Below, piece after piece: positions 59,365-64,000 of a stretch of 64,000 nt of DNA. The position numbers were made by a program, and so were the translations under genes. The notes below the pieces were generated by a model, which was given only the letters and a program-made list of their open reading frames with translations, made no database searches and was not told the DNA's origin. The DNA comes from Sipunculus nudus (Eukaryota > Annelida > Sipuncula > Golfingiida > Sipunculidae), in NCBI GenBank assembly GCA_026874595.1, contig JAPPUL010000069.1:186001-250000 (forward strand), in the 5' to 3' direction. Numbering within the stretch: the stretch's first letter is position 1; each line of letters opens with the position of its first letter.

Positions 59365-60395
59365 ATGTTACCAAAAAAATGAAAGCTGCTGTAGTCAGAG
59401 AATTCGGAAAACCTCTATCTTATAGAAGAGGTTCCCGTAAGACAGTTAAAGTCAAATGAGGTTTTAATGAAGACGCTAGCAAGTGGAGTTTGCCATACTG
59501 ACCTACATGCCGCCGAAGGCGATTGGCCTATAAAACCAAAACTCCCGCTTATCCCAGGACATGAGGGTGTGGGATATGTCGTTGCTGCTGGCAAAGACGT
59601 TAAAACGTAAAAGAGGGTGATGCAATTGGCGTACCATGGTTATATACAGCATGCGGTAATTGTGAATATTGCTATACTGGGCGTGAAACGCTTTGTCTAA
59701 AGCAACTAAATGCAGGTTACTTTGTAGACGGCGGCTATGCAGAGTATGTTATAGCTGATCCAAACTATGTTGGCAAGTTACCAAAAGATGTTAACTTCCT
59801 TAAAATCGCTCCTATTCTTTGTGCCGGCGTTACTGTTTATAAGAGTCTTAAACAAACTGACACCAAACCGGGCGAATGGGTTAGTGTTTTTGGGGTTGGC
59901 GGACTTGGACATTTAGCTATTCAATATGCAAAGGCTATGGGTCGAAACGTCGCAGCAGTTGATATTGCTAAAGACAAACTTGACCTTGCAAAAGAATCCG
60001 GTGCATCTATAGTTGTAAATGCTAAAGAAGAAGACCCAGGCGAAGTTTTAAAAAAGGAAATTGGCGGTGCTCACGGAGCTGTTGTTACAGCCGTATCAGA
60101 ATCATCTGTAGAGCAAGCATTTAATAGCGTTAGAAGAGGTGGCACTATAGCTATGAACGGCCTCCCTCCTGGTAAAATGTCTATGTCTATCTTTTATACT
60201 ATTCTAAATGGGATAACTATAAGGGGTTCGATAGTAGGTACAAGGAGCGACTTACAGGAGGCAATTGATTTTGCAACTTCTAATAACAAGATAAGTTCTC
60301 ATGTCACGGCGGATAAACTTGAGAATATAAACAATATCTTAGACAAAATGAAAAAGGGGAAATTAAAAGGACGGGTTGTAGTTAACATGTCTTAA
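59365..60395 (+). pseudogene. Zinc-dependent alcohol dehydrogenase, broken by frameshifts
   Basis: Medium-chain ADH of the AdhP type, readable across three frames. From ATG 59379 the frame hits TGA at 59457; an extra base near 59420 shifts the true frame, which continues to TAA at 59608; a missing base just before 59607 shifts it again, and from there it is open to 60395. A further offset in an A7 run (59373-59379) separates the well-signalled ATG at 59365 (AAGGAG 7 bases upstream). Visible motifs: [14 protein letters not shown], structural zinc cysteines C-G-N-C-E-Y-C, and G-V-G-G-L-G-H. Domains are otherwise well preserved, so the decay is recent or the breaks are assembly errors. Confidence 0.85.
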
Positions 60396-60440
60396 CACAA
60401 GTCCTGACTATTTAATTTAATAAAAACCCTGAACCTATTC

Positions 60441-60460
60441 CATTTTGCTATAGCAAAATG
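60441..60460. other. Perfect 20-bp palindrome after the ADH pseudogene
   Basis: CATTTTGCTA followed directly by its reverse complement TAGCAAAATG. As RNA it gives an 8-bp stem with a TATA loop, but no T run follows on either strand, so termination is doubtful. A dimeric regulator site is the other option. It lies 46 bp after the ADH frame. Confidence 0.6.
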
Positions 60461-60484
60461 AAATAAACAAAAAGACACATAATG

Positions 60485-60590
60485 AAAGCTATTACAACAA
60501 AAAGCTATTACAACAAAAAGCTATTACAACAAAAAGCTATTACAACAAAAAGCTATTACAACAAAAAGCTATTACAACAAAAAGCTATTA
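60485..60590. repeat. 16-bp tandem array upstream of dsrAB
   Basis: Six exact copies of AAAGCTATTACAACAA (60485-60580) and a 10-base partial seventh. The unit has no stop codon in any of its three frames on the plus strand. Located about 520 bp before dsrA. Same unit length as the array at 28852 but no sequence similarity to it. Confidence 0.95.
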
Positions 60591-60810
60591 CTATAGAATC
60601 GCATCATTTCTAACAAAAACACTACTCCAAAAGCTACCTGATAATCTTTTATTAAGAATTAATAAAAAAAGAACTACTAGCTAACAAGATATACTATATT
60701 GCAATCTGGAGTAATAGCTTTCTTATCTTGCACTAAATCCTGTACCAAAGGCAATCAAAGGCAATCAGTATTGGGGAATATAATAATCAATTAGAATACT
60801 CTCTATATAT

Positions 60811-61020
60811 GATGTTAAAAGAAAGTTAAAAGAAAGTTAAAAGAAGAAAGTTAAAAGAAAAAAATATGTTAGATTTTGGAACTTTTATACTCTAAAGCTG
60901 TTTTTGTATAGGGGACGCAGGAATGGGAGATTAAGAGGGGGAAGAGGGAGAAGAAGAGGGAGAAGAAGGGGGAGCAGAAGGGGGAGAAGAAGGGGGAGTG
61001 AGGGGTTAAGGAGAGGTGTT
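60811..61020. repeat. Purine-rich repetitive tract upstream of dsrA
   Basis: AGAAAGTTAAA-like units at about 60820-60860, then a nearly pure purine run from 60933 to 60998 broken by one C, made of imperfect GGGAGAAGAAGG repeats. It ends about 110 bp before the dsrA start codon. Such tracts can form triplex DNA or act as spacers; no promoter consensus was identified nearby. The rest of 60396-61108 holds no recognisable gene. Confidence 0.8.
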
Positions 61021-61108
61021 TAAGGTGGAGATCTTAAAAGAGGGCAAAGGGCAGTATAGACATGGTGTACAAAGAATAAATATTATTTTTATTAGGAGAT
61101 AAGTAATT

Positions 61109-62305
61109 ATGGCAGAAAACGGACAATTTTTAAATAAAACGCCAATTATTGATGAGCTTGAGAATGGGCCTTGGCCTAGTTTCATAAAGGGGTTTAAGGA
61201 CTATGCAGAGAAGTCAAAAAAGCCGATGGTAAGAGGCGTTATGGATCAGCTAGAATACTCATACAAGACACGACTTGGTTACTGGAAGGGCGGAGTGGTA
61301 GGAGTAGTAGGCTATGGTTCTGGTATAATAAGTCGCTATTCGATGATATCAGACAAATTCCCAGAGGCAAAAGAATTCCACACAATGCGAGTACAGCCGG
61401 CACCAGGATTACACTACAGCACAAAATCGCTAAGAGAAGTATGTGACATTTGGGAAAAATACGGGTCTGGATTAATCTCTATGCACGGTCAAACGGGAAA
61501 CCTACAGTTACAAGGAATAGAAGAATCAAATCTCCAAGAATGCTTTGATGAGATAAACAAATTAGGTTGGGACCTTGGCGGTGCCGGAGGTTGCGTTAGA
61601 ACAGGAGCCTCATGCGTAGGACCTGCCCGGTGCGAACAAGCCTGTTACGACACACTAGAAACTCATTTCCAGGTATTAAAACACTATACAGACTTCGTAC
61701 ACAGGCCAGAGTTACCCTACAAGCTTAAATTTAAGTTTTCCGGCTGTCCAAATGATTGTATGAACGCAATACAACGTTCAGACATTGCAGTAATAGGAAT
61801 GTGGAAAGACGACATAGTGATTAACCAAGAAGAATTTAAAAACTGGATAGACCAAAACGGAACAGATGCGTTTGTAAACGAAGTAATGATGTTCTGCCCT
61901 ACAAAATGCATGTCCTTAAATGGTCAGGAACTTGAAATAGATGATAGAAACTGTGTTAAATGTATGCATTGTCTAAACGTTATGCCAAAGGCTCTTTCAC
62001 CTGGTAAAGAAAGAGGTATTACCCTCCTTATGGGCGGAAAAGGACATCTTAAAGTAGGAAACATGCTAGGATCTGTAATAATACCATTTATGAAAATGGA
62101 TACAGACGAAGACCGTAAAAAGTTTATGGATTTCATAGACAAAGCCATAGAATGGTGGTGCGATAATGGGCTTGACCATGAACGTATCGGAGAGACAATA
62201 GAAAGAGTAAGCATCCAACAATTCTTAGATGACATGGAAATAGAAGCAAATATAGACATGGTAGCTCATCCAAGAGACAATCCTTTCTTTAAAACAGCTT
62301 ATTAG
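61109..62305 (+). CDS. dsrA: Dissimilatory sulfite reductase, alpha subunit
   Basis: 398 residues. DsrAB reduces sulfite to a DsrC-bound trisulfide, or runs in reverse in sulfur oxidisers. The sirohaem-[4Fe-4S] site is C169-x5-C175 and C213-x3-C217 (S-G-C-P-N-D-C-M-N-A), with further C162 and C179. An inserted ferredoxin domain holds C263, C267, C282, C285 and C288 (C-V-K-C-M-H-C-L-N-V-M-P). All ligands appear intact. AGGAG lies about 11 bases before the ATG. First gene of dsrA-dsrB-dsrL, with A-rich codon use matching rpoBC. Confidence 0.96.
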   Translation: MAENGQFLNKTPIIDELENGPWPSFIKGFKDYAEKSKKPMVRGVMDQLEYSYKTRLGYWKGGVVGVVGYGSGIISRYSMISDKFPEAKEFHTMRVQPAPGLHYSTKSLREVCDIWEKYGSGLISMHGQTGNLQLQGIEESNLQECFDEINKLGWDLGGAGGCVRTGASCVGPARCEQACYDTLETHFQVLKHYTDFVHRPELPYKLKFKFSGCPNDCMNAIQRSDIAVIGMWKDDIVINQEEFKNWIDQNGTDAFVNEVMMFCPTKCMSLNGQELEIDDRNCVKCMHCLNVMPKALSPGKERGITLLMGGKGHLKVGNMLGSVIIPFMKMDTDEDRKKFMDFIDKAIEWWCDNGLDHERIGETIERVSIQQFLDDMEIEANIDMVAHPRDNPFFKTAY

Positions 62306-62331
62306 TATTAATATCGAATATGGAGGCCATA

Positions 62332-63414
62332 ATGGCAGATAAAACAAAAAGAACATGGGAGACAATAGAGTCAGGACCAAAACCATATAAAGAAATGTTG
62401 CATCCCGTAATAATAGAAAATTATGGAAAATGGCAATATCACGAAAGACCAAGACCAGGAGTCCTTAGGCACGTATCCAAAACCGGTGCTGAGATATTCA
62501 CAGTAAGAGCAGCAACACAACGACAAGTTACTGTAGATATAGTAAGAACCTTGTGCGATCTTGCAGATAAATATGCAGATGGATATATGCGTTTTACTAT
62601 AAGAAATAACGTAGAAATGATGTGCCGCACATGGGAAAGAGCAGAAGCCCTAATCAGAGAACTTGAACTTAAAGGACATCCAGTCGGAGGAACAGGAAAC
62701 TCGGTATCTGCGGTAGCACATACGCAAGGATGGCTACATTGCGATATACCTGCAACAGATGCCTCAGGCGTTAACAAAAGCATGATGGATGGCCTTTTTG
62801 ACGAATTCATAAAAGAAGAAATGCCAAACCGGGTCAGACTCTCAACCTCTTGTTGCGAGATAAACTGCGGCGGACAAGCCGACCTTGCAGTAGTCGTACA
62901 ACACACAAGACCACCAAGAATAAATCATGAAGTCTTGGCCGGAGTATGCGAAATGCCTAAAGCAGTAGCAAGGTGCCCAGTAGCCGCAATAAGACCAACA
63001 ACTGTAAACGGTCAACCATCCCTAATGGTTGTAGAAGATAAATGCATATGTTGCGGTGCGTGTTTTGGAGCTTGCCCCGCTATGGAAATAAACCATCCAG
63101 ACTATTCTCAACTTGCAATATGGGTCGGAGGCAAAAATGCTAACGCCAGAACCAAACCAACAAATATGAAACTTGTTGCTCACGGATTGCCAAATAACCC
63201 TCCTCGCTGGCCTGAGGTAAACGAAGTTGTTAAAAACATATTAATGGCATATAAAAAAGGTGGAAAAGCTTGGGAACGCCTCGGAGAATGGATAGACCGT
63301 ATAGGATGGAAAAGATTCTTTGAAGAGACAAACTTACCGTTTGACAAATATCTAATAGATAATTACAGACATGCAAGAACGTCCTTCAACCAATCAGCTC
63401 ATCTTAGATTTTAA
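62332..63414 (+). CDS. dsrB: Dissimilatory sulfite reductase, beta subunit
   Basis: 360 residues from ATG 62332, preceded by TGGAGG at 6 bases; the ATG at 62320 would start before that site. Catalytic-site cysteines C137, C174, C175 and C179 (T-S-C-C-E-I-N-C-G-G-Q-A-D) and a ferredoxin domain with C238, C241, C244 and C248 (C-I-C-C-G-A-C-F-G-A-C-P). Pairs with DsrA in an alpha2-beta2 enzyme in the cytoplasm. 26 bp after dsrA, clearly one operon. Confidence 0.96.
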   Translation: MADKTKRTWETIESGPKPYKEMLHPVIIENYGKWQYHERPRPGVLRHVSKTGAEIFTVRAATQRQVTVDIVRTLCDLADKYADGYMRFTIRNNVEMMCRTWERAEALIRELELKGHPVGGTGNSVSAVAHTQGWLHCDIPATDASGVNKSMMDGLFDEFIKEEMPNRVRLSTSCCEINCGGQADLAVVVQHTRPPRINHEVLAGVCEMPKAVARCPVAAIRPTTVNGQPSLMVVEDKCICCGACFGACPAMEINHPDYSQLAIWVGGKNANARTKPTNMKLVAHGLPNNPPRWPEVNEVVKNILMAYKKGGKAWERLGEWIDRIGWKRFFEETNLPFDKYLIDNYRHARTSFNQSAHLRF

Positions 63415-63427
63415 GCAATTATAAGCA

Positions 63428-63469
63428 TTCACTATATTATATGTGCTAATCCATTTATAATATAGTGAA
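63428..63469. other. 14-bp perfect inverted repeat between dsrB and dsrL
   Basis: TTCACTATATTATA (63428-63441) and its exact reverse complement (63456-63469) with a 14-base loop, starting 13 bases after the dsrB stop. No T run follows, so it is not a standard terminator. It may mark a processing or stability element that lets dsrAB be expressed more than dsrL. Confidence 0.8.
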
Positions 63470-63591
63470 AATACGTCTTATAAAAGCTGTGAGAGAAGGG
63501 CAGAGGATGTGAGAGGAGATGGGATATAAATCCTTTGAGATAGCCAGATTAAAGCAAAGTGAGGGTTTAAGATAAAGGAGATTTAAAAAAC

Positions 63592-64000
63592 ATGAAGAAA
63601 ACAGATTCGAATCCAATATTAGATTTCGCATTAGATTATAAATTCCCAGAGTATGGAATGGAATCGGGACTTGAACGCGTGGTAGCATTTGGTGATCAGA
63701 GCCATAAATGTCCAACATACGTAAGGAAAGTGCCACCGTGTACAGGAGGATGCCCTGCCGGAGAGGATATAAGAGGGTATCATAATATTCTAAGAGGAAT
63801 AGAAAAAGTAGAAGGCTATGACGACAAATGGGAGGCCGCATTCCACAGAATAACAGAAGTGAACCCATTCCCAAGCATAATGGGACGAGTATGCCCTGCC
63901 CCTTGTGAATCTTCTTGTAACCGCAAAGACTTAGATGAAACGATAGGTATAAACGCTGTAGAACACTCAATAGGCGATTATGCTATAAAGAATAATTTTA
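63592..64000 (+). CDS. dsrL: DsrL-like iron-sulfur flavoprotein, N-terminal part (cut by window end)
   Basis: The first 136 residues are present; the frame is open to the window edge. The N-terminus is the Fe-S segment shared by DsrL and the glutamate synthase small subunit: C-T-G-G-C-P-A-G-E-D-I-R-G-Y, then N-P-F-P-S-I-M-G-R-V-C-P-A-P-C-E-S-S-C-N-R. DsrL passes electrons between NAD(P)H and DsrAB. Position straight after dsrAB favours DsrL over GltD. AAGGAG is about 11 bases before ATG 63592. The FAD/NAD domains and any C-terminal ferredoxin lie outside, so DsrL-1 and DsrL-2 cannot be told apart. Confidence 0.85.
   Translation, partial: MKKTDSNPILDFALDYKFPEYGMESGLERVVAFGDQSHKCPTYVRKVPPCTGGCPAGEDIRGYHNILRGIEKVEGYDDKWEAAFHRITEVNPFPSIMGRVCPAPCESSCNRKDLDETIGINAVEHSIGDYAIKNNF

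Noticed and set aside
59937-60395. Separate 152-residue dehydrogenase ORF
   Set aside because: It is the C-terminal part of the frameshifted ADH. The same frame runs upstream to about 59607 with ADH motifs, so it is not an independent gene.
60482-60613. 43-codon ORF through the 16-bp array, encoding two copies of a 16-residue repeat
   Set aside because: It exists only because the repeat unit has no stops in any frame. There is no ribosome-binding site and no non-repetitive protein sequence.

Overview
AT-rich bacterial chromosome segment, probably from an uncultured or little-studied spirochaete-like anaerobe that carries dissimilatory sulfite reductase. The placement is an inference from memory of family sequences. 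The RNA polymerase beta subunit is short (about 1150 residues, without the large insertions of proteobacterial RpoB), and the N-terminal third of RpoC reads like spirochaetal RpoC. A protein with two cyclic-nucleotide domains around a TPR, a CheX-type protein and many lipoproteins fit the same picture. A non-proteobacterial sulfate/sulfite reducer such as an Acidulodesulfobacterales relative remains possible. RpoB/RpoC trees would settle it.

Layout. 0-2.4 kb: 3' end of aroB, xerD and ribBA. 2.9-14.1 kb: tRNA-Thr, tRNA-Trp and the secE-nusG-rplKAJL-rpoBC cluster. 14.1-27.1 kb, mostly minus strand: cheW, a membrane pyrophosphatase (hppA), a double cyclic-nucleotide-binding regulator, a class-V aminotransferase-like gene (+), a C-terminal processing protease, a short zinc-ribbon protein (+), a secreted protein, a histone-deacetylase-family hydrolase, and aroQ-efp-accB-accC. 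27.3-35 kb: TPR lipoprotein, HAD phosphatase, a TauE/SafE permease with a small membrane protein behind a 17-copy 16-bp repeat array, a radical SAM protein, leuA, and a CheX-receiver-PilZ fusion. 35-48 kb: glnE, mnmA, a pentahaem cytochrome c with a lipoprotein, arsS-like radical SAM, cinA and carB. 48-53 kb: three GLUG-repeat lipoproteins plus a 59-residue lipoprotein. 53.7-59.2 kb: an unknown gene, ddl, htpG, two Hsp20 genes with a clear terminator, and tag. 59.4-60.4 kb: a frameshifted zinc alcohol dehydrogenase. 61.1-64 kb: dsrA-dsrB and the start of dsrL, cut by the window end.

How it works together. dsrAB with dsrL points to dissimilatory sulfite metabolism, with DsrL probably linking NAD(P)H to the sulfite reductase. 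The TauE/SafE permease, pentahaem cytochrome and pyrophosphatase fit an anaerobic energy metabolism, but no dsrC, dsrMK, apr or sat gene lies in the window, so direction and completeness cannot be judged. CheW and the CheX fusion imply chemotaxis.

Three conserved enzymes have lost a key residue: AccB has Asn at the biotinyl-lysine position, the N-terminal nucleotidyltransferase half of GlnE has lost its metal-binding signature, and the class-V aminotransferase-like protein has Asn for the PLP-ring Asp. Intergenic DNA is unusually rich in short tandem repeats with 13-16 bp units; three independent arrays have exactly 16 bp. Base composition and codon choice differ between gene groups and strands in blocks. 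No insertion sequence, prophage, CRISPR array or rRNA was seen.
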